From assembly GCA_032433595.1 (NCBI GenBank), contig JASWJB010000073.1, positions 87,682 through 151,681 of the forward strand: a DNA stretch of 64,000 bases, given 5' to 3'. A model generated the notes under the pieces. It saw only the letters and a list, made by a program, of their open reading frames with translations, was not told where the DNA came from and did no database searches. The DNA comes from Conoideocrella luteorostrata. Lineage: Eukaryota > Ascomycota > Sordariomycetes > Hypocreales > Clavicipitaceae. A program made the position numbers and the translations under genes. This document shows, in pieces, positions 23,901 to 34,468 of the stretch; the stretch's first letter is position 1; each line of letters starts with the position of its first letter.

Positions 23901-24704
23901 ATGTCAGACACAAATCCAAAAGCAGCATCACCTGCACCTGCGTCTATACCCGCACCAGATGCAGCTGGTAGTTCGTCCATCCACGAGCCCGCCGTCGGCG
24001 CTGAGCAACAAGCAGCATCTTCCATTCAACATACCGACGAATCCTCAGCTCCATCATATCCACCTCCCTTCGAACCCTTTTTCACGCTCTTAACCAACAC
24101 CACCACCGGGTCAACCATTCACCCCCGCGTCCAATACCTCTTTTCCGACGACGACACCTCGATCCTCGCCAACAATCCAGACCGGGATCCCGACCACCGC
24201 GCCCTGGTGGTGGACCTCGCTCCTGCCCCCGACAACACTAGCTGGTCCGTCTCGTGGGCGTCGAGCCTCAGTCCAGACTTTGCCCTCACAAGTTCTCATG
24301 TGGCCGTTCAACACGACGACAATAACAACGACGACAAGTCTACCATGCTGCGGCTGGAGGGTGTAGAGCGCGATGCAGTAGAGAGTAGCCGCGGAGGTTC
24401 CCGCGGCGGCTCCCGACCCGCCAGTTTACCCAGCTCAGCAAGTGGCGCTGCTTTGGGAACCCCTGGAGCCCCAGGCAGGGTAGACCTCGACTCGTTAGCT
24501 GAAGAGTTTAAGCGACGACTCGGTGTGCTGAAAAAAGTTGTGGGTGAGAGCGAGAAGAGGAGACAGATCATGGCGGAACAAGCAGCCAGCTCGTCTGGAG
24601 GGGATGTCGCCGTGGAGGGTGAATCACCTGGAGAGAGAGGATCAGCCGTGCAGGAATCATTGCGTGCTGGATCCTCCGAGGCGGTAGGCTCTAACTGGGG
24701 ATAA
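23901..24704 (+). CDS. Fungal protein of unknown function
   Basis: An intronless frame of 267 residues beginning MSDTNPKAA; the ATG at 23901 is the first in a frame that opens earlier without an ATG. Residues 1-65 are Ala/Pro/Ser-rich and look disordered. A more ordered block follows, with FEPFFTLLTNTTTG (about 64-77) and IHPRVQYLFSDDDTSIL (about 81-97), which has the feel of a conserved fungal domain. A central DDNNNDDKS tract and a Ser/Gly-rich linker lead to a probable helix, LDSLAEEFKRRLGVLKKVV (about 200-218). Codon use is like that of neighbouring genes and the frame is far longer than expected by chance, so I believe it is real. I do not recognise a function. Confidence 0.7.
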   Translation: MSDTNPKAASPAPASIPAPDAAGSSSIHEPAVGAEQQAASSIQHTDESSAPSYPPPFEPFFTLLTNTTTGSTIHPRVQYLFSDDDTSILANNPDRDPDHRALVVDLAPAPDNTSWSVSWASSLSPDFALTSSHVAVQHDDNNNDDKSTMLRLEGVERDAVESSRGGSRGGSRPASLPSSASGAALGTPGAPGRVDLDSLAEEFKRRLGVLKKVVGESEKRRQIMAEQAASSSGGDVAVEGESPGERGSAVQESLRAGSSEAVGSNWG

Positions 24705-25702
24705 AACTTGATGATCATTCATTTGACGAGGCTTCATGATCTAGCAAGCGTCGTTGACGGACTTAGCTCCTTTTTCTTTCTTTTTTTTTCTTTTCTTTTC
24801 TTTTCTTTTTTGTTCAGACTTTCTCCGACTTTAGATCTCTATTTTAGTGAATACATGCCATGTCTGGCCGGTTAGTCGGTCGCTACTGGTATTTATGGCG
24901 TTGTACAAGGCGAGGACTCTTGATATCTGTTTTCCTGTCTCGCATAATGCGTATATATATGTATACCTCATTGTATTTAAGATATCAACACACCCGAGAT
25001 GTTTGTAATCGCAAAATAGACTCAAGTGAATGATGAGCTGAAATGAAAGGATTATTACAGTGTATCTCTCAACGCCCCTATGCTATACATATAATAAAAA
25101 CTCCAGCCAACTTGATCATCTGCCCCACCCAGACCTAATTCTTGGCATATGGCTCTGAGGCGTTAGAGTGCCAACTTGTAGCAATCCAACTTATGGCCAA
25201 AGGCATACAAAACAGCCTAACAATTACGCAATTCGGAGAGCAGAGACGATCCTGCAGCAAAAATAGCGTGCTGAAACAGAACTTCTTCGATGCTTGCACT
25301 GTTCAGTCCAATTGGACATGTTCCTCTTCCTCCCCTTCCTCCTCTTCTTCTTCTTCCGTTTCCATGTCTCCTATCAGGTAGCAATATACCTGTACCCACA
25401 AGGAACAAAAAAGAAGAGAATCTAGAGAGTACCACCAAAGTCTGCTAGTTATGACAATGTCGACTTTTATACAATAAAGGAAAACAATGGCCCATCCCGC
25501 TGAGGTGTCTAGAGTGAAAATAAATAAAATAAAAGTTTCAGAGTAGGCAATTCGGTGTGGACCCATCTGAATGCCATGTTGTATCAGTTCCGCTGCTGGA
25601 GACACTGGGCCGGGGCGAGACCAGTCACACCTCGTTTCATCCAAAAATTGGGTGAAAAATTGCCAGATCCAACAATCATCTAACCTTCTGTCGTCTGAAG
25701 AC
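24705..25702. other. Convergent intergenic region
   Basis: The gap between the unknown gene (+) and sso1 (-) should contain both 3' UTRs. A pyrimidine tract of TTTTC-type repeats lies at about 24772-24812, and a CTT/CCT-rich tract at about 25320-25360. No gene was recognised. Confidence 0.5.
24772..24812. repeat. Polypyrimidine (TTTTC)n microsatellite
   Basis: A run made of T with a C every four to nine bases, just downstream of the stop of the unknown gene. It is probably in its 3' UTR or terminator region. Confidence 0.7.
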
Positions 25703-27401
25703 TCAGTTGTTCAGTATTTGCGGAAGGTGGATGCGAGTTTCGGCAATTTGGTGCATCTTCTCAGCAGTGGCTTGGTCAATAGCGGCCCGAGCTTCTAACC
25801 GATTGACAGCTGGACCAGCAGTGCTCAAAAAGCTTGATACCACGGTGTTGGTCAATGATTCGATATCTCGCTTCTTGCCGCCGCTATTGTTGTTGTTGTT
25901 GTTGTTCTGGTTGGCTCGGATGACGAAAATGTAGATGAGAACCACGATGACGATTATAAGGATGATAGCCACTGTCCAAATGCGATCAGTAAGGTTTCCT
26001 AGCGGCCAAAGCCCATCAACAGGAAATAATGCTTACCGCAGATACCCAAGCAGATCCACTTCTTCTTTCTCGTCTTTCGTGCAGTGTTGACAGCAACACC
26101 AACTTCTTCATTGCCCTTGTCCAGGTTGTCAACAACCTCCTCTCCCTTCTGCTCAATATCCATCACAGCAGCATCCTGTTGAACAACCATGGTTTCCATA
26201 TCCTGGAATAACTGTGCCAGTTCAGTCATCTGCCTCTCAATCTGTTCAAGGGCTTTATGACGGTCCTTCACGGCGCTCAGAGCTGCACGAGCTTCGCCTT
26301 GGTTATTACTTCTCATCATAGCTTGGGCAAAGACCTGATCAGTGTCCGTGTTTTCGACAGCAGCCTGAACTTCCTCGTTTGAAGCATCTTTGTTAATAAT
26401 ACGGTATTGACGTGCCCTCTGTTCCTTGGTACGTTTGCGGAAGTCAGCCTCTTCCTGCTTGTGTTTTTCGATGGCAGCCTTCAGGTCATCGCGACAGCGT
26501 TGGACTTGTCGATTGTATTGAGGAGGCCTGGGTGGGAGAGCGCGAATTCGCGCTGCAAGACTTTGGCAGAGGGTCATAGTAGCCTTGAGGCGCGAATCAA
26601 GTTGTCTATTGGTATTATCTGGTGAGGTGTCTGTGCCGTTGAGAAGACGCTGTTTGAGCTTGCCGATGTCTTCGAGGTTGTCCGAGACTGTCCTGATGCC
26701 ACGGTCAATCTCGGCGATTTCGTCAAGAAACTTGCGAGTGTCGCCGCCGCCGCTGCCTGCGTAGCCAGCACCTTGAACAAGGGACGCCATCTCCACGTTA
26801 GAGCCTACCAGTACCCAGCTGTTAGCCCTCTAGTCTTTCGTCTATCGACGAATCTGCCAGTGATGCACAATTCTTACCTCCGTAGCCGTCATTCGGACCA
26901 TAGTTGCTGCCGTTCGTATCATATGCTGACCCATAGCCGCCTTCTTGTGGCTGTTGCCTGCGATAGCTGGCAGGACCATTGTCCCGCTGATCATAGGGGT
27001 TCTGTCTACCACCGTATCTGTGTGCATTCGTGATGTTAGCTTTCTAGTCAAGGAGCGTGACCTCGTACGATGTCGTGGTTCGACCGAAACGTCAAAGTGA
27101 TTGAGCTATCAACAATTGTCTCATGAAAATAAAATAAAATCTCGATCGGACTAACCCGTACTATTTGCGTCACTGTTAGCCGTGTGCTCTAGGCAGAGAG
27201 TGCAATAACCACTCCAGATATATCATGATGTAGGCAATTGAACCCAGGATTGGACGGGATGTAACAAGTGAGCTTGGCGCGAGTCCAGCGCGTAATCCCG
27301 AGGACTGCAGCCAAACAAGATGGCAGCGATGAAGAAAAAAAAGCTGTTTTTGAGGGGGCTGCCCTCAAAACGAAAGTGGGAGTTGTAATACTAACACTCA
27401 T
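25703..27401 (-). CDS. sso1: Sso1-type plasma-membrane syntaxin (Qa-SNARE)
   Basis: The SNARE body is clear in exon 26804-26037: an N-terminal helical bundle (FLDEIAEIDRGIRTVSDNLE onward) and a Qa-SNARE helix with IERQMTELAQLFQDMETMVV and EEVVDNLDKGNEEVGVAVN. Exon 25971-25703 gives the transmembrane segment VAIILIIVIVVLIYIFVI (about 307-324). Upstream, exon 27017-26878 encodes a Gly/Tyr/Asn-rich N-terminus joined by good splice sites. The very start is inferred: exon 27401-27396 (6 nt, MS) and a 5-nt exon 27160-27156, both with GTTAGT donors, give MSYGYGGRQNPYDQRDN, which fits fungal Sso N-termini. The total is 395 residues. A 71-residue tail after the membrane segment (Asn-rich, then helical) is unusual. 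The role is fusion of secretory vesicles with the plasma membrane. Confidence 0.85.
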
Positions 27402-28927
27402 AGTGGAATCGGAGAGCACCTGGCTCTTGAGAAAGTTCTGCCGACGAAAGGATTACTCGGACGCAATCCGCTACAGGTTGGGAATTGAGTTCCACCGGGC
27501 AACGAAGAGCGTGTAGATTCGCGATGTCGAGGGGAGAGTAAGGGACTGTGCCAGAGGTGGAAGCGCAGAAGAGATTGACAGCTGGGATGGAAGAAGATGA
27601 AAGCACAGTCCAAACAAGGGATACGAGAGAGTGCCTTGACCGTGACGTCTGCTTATGGTGGTGGTGGTTGTGGTGGTGGCGGTGGTAAGATGACGGCGAC
27701 AGGGACGCAATCAAAAAGGGGCTCAGTCGCCGGCCCAACAGTCGAGTCCACTAGGTAGGGTACCTTATAGTAACCGTCCGGTGTGCCTACGGAGTAAGTA
27801 CATATTGTGCTACACCAAATGGCAGGCGCTGGTTGATGGCACTTAAACTTGGCGCAAAGGCTAACTCGGGTAGTAGGGTCTAAGTGTTAGAAATTGGGTA
27901 CAAGGACACAGGGGCTGGTCGGCAAAATCTGGGCCATCTAGTTATGATACGACACTTGGGTCAAACGATGCCACCCACAGTAACAGATACGGAGTAGACT
28001 GCCTGAATCATACAATATGCTCATAATGATTTCCTAGTGCAGCTGCGCTCTCGGAGCCTCCAGAACGGAGCGTGGCATGTCGCCGACACTACAACATCAA
28101 ACAGAGTCTTTCTGTGGGACATGGATATCTTCTCCGGAGAGGGCCTGTTGTAGAACTCCTTGTGGGTCGCAGCCCAGGTCTTCCGGGCGCTGACTGGACA
28201 AAATCGCGGAAGACAAGGGGGAGGGAGGAGACCAAAATGCTGCGCTAGGCATTTCGGTTTCATGTGCAAGATTGATGTTCAGATTTCGTTGGCCATCGTG
28301 TTTTGTTTGAGGCTAGGTGCTAAGTTAGCGAGAGGACCAATACAATGTGCGTGAGCATCAAGTCTTTGCTCAGAGACAGCTGAATCTCCCTCCCTTTCTG
28401 TCCAGTCACTGGCGTTCCACACGGAGGGTGATGAAGTCAGTCAATACAGAGTACAAATAGTTACCCCAAAATCCATACATAACTATGATTTTGTTCAATC
28501 ACGTGGAACGGCTGGCTTGGCATTAATTCTCCCGGCGCCGCATTGTCAGCCAAAAAAAAAGACGCTGAGGTCTCGTAAGCGCAGACTAACTAGTCCACGA
28601 ATCATACTGTTGTCTACGCAAAAGATTTCGTCACGTCATCGGCCGTCTCACTGAGGACGGTCACATTCTTTCTTGGAAAATCTAGCAATCTCTCCAGTAA
28701 CTGCAGAATGTTTCCAGAGTGTAGTACATAGTACATGCACTGGCTCGGATCTCACCATAGCAGTTTCACGTAGACAGCTGCGATTGCCAACGAAACATGG
28801 TCAAGCGCTTGTCAGTTTCATTTATGATGTGAATTATTCTCGCCTCCGCTATGAAAAGTATGCTTGGCTTCAACACCATCTCATCGCCAACCCGATTGTC
28901 TCGGTACACAGGCTCATCTTCTAATCG
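27402..28927. other. Intergenic upstream of sso1
   Basis: The first 350 nt are C/T-rich on the minus strand and look like the sso1 leader and promoter. A GGT-rich tract lies at about 27655-27690. The rest, to the MEMO-family gene stop, has no convincing frame. Two copies of the CGGAGTA word lie near 27788 and 27988. Confidence 0.5.
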
Positions 28928-29977
28928 TTATAACACGGCATAAGCCGACACGTAGCTGACACTAAAATCGCTGGGTTTATCAACCAGATTGCTTCGCTGA
29001 TACTGTGTAATCTTGAATCGACACTTCTTGTCATCATTAGCTTCCTTGGCAAGAATTTCCAATGCAGCCATAGCTACGCCAATGGGGTGTCTGCCGCAGA
29101 CAGTATTCTTGGTTTGTTGGAGGTTGTCAATGAAAGCGTCGTGGCTTCCACTCTTCACGGCATCCATAGCTGCCTCGTCCAGAAGCCTAATGGTTTCGTG
29201 GATGGGAGGACCGACGGGCTTTTTGTCTACCCTGCTAAGTTTGGTCAACTTTGAAGGATTGTTCTCCGGCGAATACACCATGTACTGGAAGTGTGCGCCC
29301 CAATGGCAGAAGTCAGAGCTGATGATGAACGCGTTCTCTTCGTCTTTCAAGTACGGTCCCAAAATCCTGCCCACATTCTTTTCTTCGTCCCGATTATTGT
29401 CTCCAATGAGGATGGGAACTATGGTAGGGAATTTGTCCGGTGAGCCAAATGTTTGTTCGCAGCGTTTGTAGAGATATGGCAGATGCATTTCTAGAGAATG
29501 CTCCGCCGAGTCTCTAGGCTTGGGGATATCGTCCATTTGACCAGCCTCCTTTACTCTCTGGATCACGTCACGATCAACCGTCAGGTTGCCAAATGGTGTG
29601 GCGTATTTACCATACGTAGTCACAGCACATCCGTCGAGGTAGTATGTATGGGACGGGCCGAGCACAAACACTCGTTTGGCTTTGCTGAGGTCTAAGCATT
29701 TATAAGCCCAGGCGGCACATGGGCCTGAAAACGTGTAGCCCGCATGGCTATAGACATTAAGATTAGGCGGTTATTCCTAGTTCAGATGACAAAAGAGTCT
29801 TTTTGTACAACGCGTTACGACTTACGGTGCAATCACAATCCTTGCCCCCTTTATCGGAAGTGATGAACCGTCAACAGTGTCTGGGACCTCGGAGAGGTAA
29901 TCGTCCAGCTCGCGGTCGAGCTCATCCGGGGAGGCTACGTACCAGGATCCTGCTTTTCCGGCGTTCCTGGTACCCAT
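28928..29977 (-). CDS. mho1: MEMO-family protein (yeast Mho1 homologue)
   Basis: Two exons, 29977-29826 and 29747-28928, joined across a 78-nt intron, give 323 residues, the usual length of the family. The N-terminus MGTRNAGKAGSWYVAS is typical. Residues matching the metal-site ligands of human MEMO1 are present: H52 in APHAGYTFSGP, H84 in GPSHTYYL and C268 in TVCGRHPIG. AEHSLEMHLPYL and SSDFCHWGAHF are further conserved blocks. The fold is related to class III ring-opening dioxygenases; human MEMO1 binds copper/iron and affects cell motility and redox signalling. The fungal role is little known. The frame upstream of the chosen ATG stays open, but homology starts at MGTRNAG. Confidence 0.93.
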
Positions 29978-31486
29978 TTCGTGCTGATGAGTGCGTTTGG
30001 GGTTGATGAATGCGGGCACGAGACGTTGCCTAGATAATCTGGAGGACCGGAATTTAAAGTCAAGAAACGCTGTATCCAGTTTCCTGTCATGGGTTGATGA
30101 TAAGATCACGAAAGCGTGCTATCATGTATCGGAGAGGCGGCTGTGACTGCCCCGCTGACGTCTGCGGGGTACACAAGAAGTAAGCTCAACCCAGACCGCA
30201 TAGTTACAATAATGATCAAATTGGCACTGTGCCTCTTACACTTCAAACAGAACACTAGTCTCTTTCTCTCTCTGGGCGTGCACAAATAGGTCGGAGAGGT
30301 TATACCATTGGAAGACATCACACCGTGCCTGCAGGAATATAATCGTGCAGCCAACCCCCATATTAACCGATAATACGACCCAAGTCTGACTCAGTCCCGT
30401 GATTAAGGCATCACAGTCGCCAGCGTCTAATTTGTCGTGCCTAGAATATGCTTCCCGGTTGCTTCCCATTTCCTCCCCCCATATACCAATTTTGCTTCTT
30501 GTGGCCCTAGAACAATGCACTGCGTCCACTGAGTTTGTGTTGAAGTTCCTACCTAGACTTAGAGCCGCGATGGACAACTTGCTATCCTCGCGGCCTCCGA
30601 TGAAGCATGACGAATAATGACCACTTACGACGTCCTAAGGCCTAAATTGCTGTTATCAAATTTATTGAGAAAAGCCTCAGTTTCCTCTTCAATTATAACA
30701 CTAGTAGTACAACCCACCGAGACCAATATCAGGCTCGAAACACCGAACTACATAGCCATGCCAATGATTTATGTCCAAATCATGTAGCAGAGCATTAAGT
30801 CCCAGAAGTGTTGGCAATACATTTAGGTTCAGCATTGATTCATGCGTGCCATATTGGAGTCTGTAAATGCAATGTTTCTGAGAAATGGGTACAAGTTGGC
30901 GGGTGCAGCGATTTTAGTTTGATCCGGAGGGCGCAGTGTCATTAGTACTCCTGAGGGTCACTTTACATTCAGATATCATACCACTAAAATGGTGAATTTA
31001 ACAAGTGGGCAAATAAACTATAACAACGATTACAGTAACGCGTTTGTTAGTAATCTTATATCACAGAGTATCAACGTCTACAATGAGGTGGCTGGGTCGC
31101 CTTGCAAGACAAAGATAATAGCAAGGGGACCTAACAATGATGCATGTCATTTAACTCCAGTATTATGGTCAACTTAATAACATTATTGACATTATTACGA
31201 CTATTAAAAACAAAATTAACCGATGTCCAGTGAGAATACGCCATTTTGTCCAAACATTGTAAACGCAGGGTAGCCAAGCAGCTCTACCTGGCTCAGCACC
31301 ACCAAGGCCCCCACCTGTTTCCCAATTAGTGCAGCGGCTGACCAATTAAGTTTGCCAATGGACAAAGCTTGCGGAAAAATTAAAAATCCTTCGCTGCACA
31401 TTGAGACGGAAAAAAAGTTCTCGTGAAGAAATACGTGTTAATCGCACTGCATCGCAGCTACCACGACAAAACTTCAGTAACAGAAA
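29978..31486. other. Divergent promoter region, MEMO gene / gar1
   Basis: About 1.5 kb lies between two divergent start codons. The part at 30640-31440 is A/T-rich. No coding frame or RNA gene was recognised. A polypyrimidine-free A/T stretch just before gar1 is probably its leader. Confidence 0.5.
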
Positions 31487-32230
31487 ATGTCATTCAGAGG
31501 TGGCCGTGGAGGCGGCTTCGGAGGTCGAGGAGGCGGTGGCTTTAGAGGTGAGCAAATTTTGATATATATATTTTTTTCGCTGTACCCCAGGCATCGTTTC
31601 TGTTGCCAAACAACAATGCATCTCTGGAGCCGACAAGACAATAAGGTGGTCAACTGACTTGATGATCAACTAGGAGGACGAGGAGGTGGCTACGCTCCGT
31701 CCGGCCCCCCCGCTGAAGTCCAGGAAATGGGCACTGTTCAACACGCTGTCGAAGGCGAGATGTTCTGCCGCTCCTCAAACGTCAAGATCCCCTACTTCAA
31801 CGCCCCCATCTTTCTCGAGAACAAGACCCCCATCGGTAAGGTTGACGAAGTCCTCGGACCCATCAACGAAGTCTACTTCACAATCAAGCCACAAGAAGGA
31901 ATTGTTGCCACGAGTTTCAAGTCTGGCGACAAGGTATACATCGGCGGTGACAAATTGCTGCCACTGGAGAAGTTCATACCCAAGCCCAAGGTCCCTGGTG
32001 AGAAGAAGCCCAAGCGAGCGGGAGGTGCTCGGGGTGGCCGTGGTGCCCCTCGTGGAGGACCCCGCGGTGGTGGTCGTGGCGGACGAGGCGGTCCTCGTGG
32101 TGGTGGTGGTTTCTCAAGAGGCGGCGGCCGCGGTGGTCGCGGTGGCTCAGGGTTTGGCGGGGGCTTTGGAGGCCGGGGAGGTAGTCGTGGAGGAGGCGGT
32201 GGTTTCCGTGGCCGTGGACGCGGTTTCTAG
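31487..32230 (+). CDS. gar1: H/ACA snoRNP protein Gar1
   Basis: Two exons, 31487-31547 and 31674-32230, separated by a 126-nt intron, give 205 residues. The first exon encodes the N-terminal Gly/Arg-rich domain ([13 protein letters not shown]). The central Gar1 fold follows (about 40-130), with [39 protein letters not shown] and [20 protein letters not shown]. The C-terminal third is an RGG domain of GGR repeats. Gar1 is a core subunit of H/ACA snoRNPs, which guide pseudouridylation of rRNA in the nucleolus, and also of telomerase RNP in many organisms. The length and two-GAR-domain plan match yeast Gar1. The intron splits the N-terminal GAR domain. Confidence 0.96.
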
Positions 32231-33324
32231 AAGAGCCGCGGGAATTGAAGAAAACGAAGCTCAGGATTTTTCATTTTATACGTGTATGTGCTTGCCATGC
32301 CCAGACATTGGCGTCTGCGCATGGCATACATGACAGGCGTTTACGGACAGATTCTTTTTTGGCCACTGTGGTTTGTAGGGGGCATAGTCAAGATCGTGTA
32401 CCCATATAGCTAGAGGGGTTTTGCTTTTGGGATATGTGGAATTCAAAATGAGCATTGAAAGGACACTGCTGGCGCTGTTGTCGTTGTGACCTTGTCATAC
32501 TGAATCATCGTCGACTCTGGCATCGTGCTGGACTTGAGCTGCCATTCTAACATTTCAGCACAGCAAGGCGCGATTCAAGTGTTTATCTGACTAGTATATG
32601 GGTATGCATTACAGCTACCTCTAGCAAGGCATTTACGAGGCCCTCCGTTGAGACCAAAAAACGACAAGGGTGCTGTGCGACGTTCGATAGCAAGATCTGG
32701 CTCAGCGCACGGTACGCTTTCAAAAATGTCACGGATGTAAAAGATGCCTCCTAATTATAGGCTTGGATTTAGAGCATTATATCTTTACATCTGTTGGTAT
32801 GTGCATGCCCTGAACTTCCAACTTATCGTATACATTGATCAGGCAACTATAGTTTTGAACCGCCACTCCCAGCCATCTAGCAAGCGGAGCATCAAGCGAC
32901 ATACTATTTGAGAGGTATGAAGATGCTAAATTAGATGCGCTATAATATACCTAAATATGTGATGAAGTAGACTGGATTTCTGTAATGGTAACTGGATGTC
33001 TCTTATCGTCTAGTTCGTCGTGCTGTGGATGACTGGTGCGTGAAGTTTCCACATTGCGAATGTAATCAGGCTGGCTGAATATCATCTTTTCCCTGACCTG
33101 AAGATCATACTAGCTACACAATGATACAAAAGTCACATGAAAATATAACTTCTCTGCATATACTCCGGAGCCAGGACGTCATCAAGTCTCGCCCTCGTAC
33201 TATTTTCCTGCACTTCGTTGGACGCTATCTATTCATTGCAGAAATCTAAGTTCGGCCATACTCCCTACGTAATAATAATGCGGCTAAAGAAAGTAATCGC
33301 ACTAGGTAGACCTGCGATCAGCAT
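32231..33324. other. Intergenic between gar1 and tRNA
   Basis: The gar1 3' UTR must begin here. The rest (about 32450-33320) is A/T-leaning sequence without a convincing frame or repeat. Confidence 0.5.
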
Positions 33325-33332
33325 AAAAAAAA
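33325..33332 (-). terminator. RNA polymerase III T8 terminator
   Basis: Eight T in a row on the minus strand, five bases after the 3' end of the predicted tRNA. This is the expected signal for Pol III termination and supports the tRNA as a transcribed gene. Confidence 0.8.
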
Positions 33333-33336
33333 GAAT

Positions 33337-33496
33337 TGTCCCCGGCGAGAGTCGAACTCGCGACCTTCGGATTGCTCCAATCTGGGATGGATCATACAAA
33401 TATCTGTAATAATTGTTAACAATTGTATCTCAGATTAATAACTTAAACTGGGGACACTAACGAGACCGACGCTTTAACCAACTAAGCCACGGAGAC
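33337..33496 (-). tRNA. tRNA-Thr(CGT) with long intron
   Basis: On the minus strand a cloverleaf can be drawn. The seven-pair acceptor GTCTCCG/CGGGGAC has one G-U pair and is followed by A73. The D arm is GCTT-AGTTGGTTA-AAGC, the anticodon strand TCGGT-CTCGTT, the 3' strand TCCGA with a mismatch at 31-39, and the T arm GCGAG-TTCGACT-CTCGC. The internal A box TGGCTTAGTTGG and B-box-like GAGTTCGACTC are present, and a T8 terminator follows. The anticodon after T33 is CGT, giving threonine. About 86 nt separate the anticodon-loop halves, at the normal site of nuclear tRNA introns but long for one. The exact intron ends are uncertain by one or two bases. Confidence 0.7.
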
Positions 33497-34468
33497 TAAG
33501 CATGTTTGCTGACCAATCCAAGGTTAATCTTAACTATAAAGTGTTTGAAATTTTGACACGATCCGCCCATAGTATCTACGTAAATTGGTGCTGCAATAGC
33601 GTGGGCATCGCAAAGTTTGTCATGTTTTTACTCCGTACATTAGTCGAATTTTCGGTTTCGGCAGAGGAACATTCTGCAATGGCAGATGATGTGACCGTCG
33701 TAGTTGGCGAGAAGGGCACAATGCAAGCGGGAGAAGCACTGGCGGAAGTCGACCGTGAACAATGACAAGAGGGCACGTGGCGAGGATGGCAGTAGCACCG
33801 TCATTGAAGTACAGCTCATCTAAGCACAATTGCTCATGACAGTCGTCGTCATCATATATGGAGTAGGCAGTCGAGGAACGTGGGGCAAGATATATTTGTC
33901 CTCGTAGATACGATCAGGAGCAGTTATCCAACGTGAAATGGCCCTATGGCACTTCACCTGGTTGCATCGCCATCTGCCCGTATTGCAATAGTCACACTAT
34001 GAAGAAACACACAGCAATCAAACCAACTTCTTGGAGGTAAATCGCTCAAAAAATAAAAACGCTTCTCGACATATCTGTCTATCAACCTCACGCTGTGATT
34101 CCCCAAACTAGACTGAAATTTCACATCCCACCTCTTTTCAGACACACCACGCGCCGACAGAGCAGAGGGACCAAGTCTACTCGTTCCTTGCCATACACAA
34201 AACGCCGCCCATTTGATCAAAGGAGGCAAATATAAAATTGGTACAGTTACTAAAGAAGGTGATTGCCCATTACAAAAGTTTTTAGCATGGCCGTGAACGC
34301 TGTAAAGCAAAAATGTGTAGCATGAAAAAAAAAACCTCGCTTGTGGGAGCATTCTTAGCCCCCTTTCGAGTGAAGTTGATTTCTGGTTTATGCCATCTTC
34401 TGAAGTCGCATAGACGGCAAAATGACGAATAGATTTTTCTTCTCATCTTGTGGTCATTGATTAAAAGT
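33497..34468. other. Intergenic between tRNA and zinc transporter
   Basis: No convincing frame is present. It holds the 3' UTR region of the zinc transporter gene. One ACTCCGTAC copy of the dispersed word is near 33630. Confidence 0.5.
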
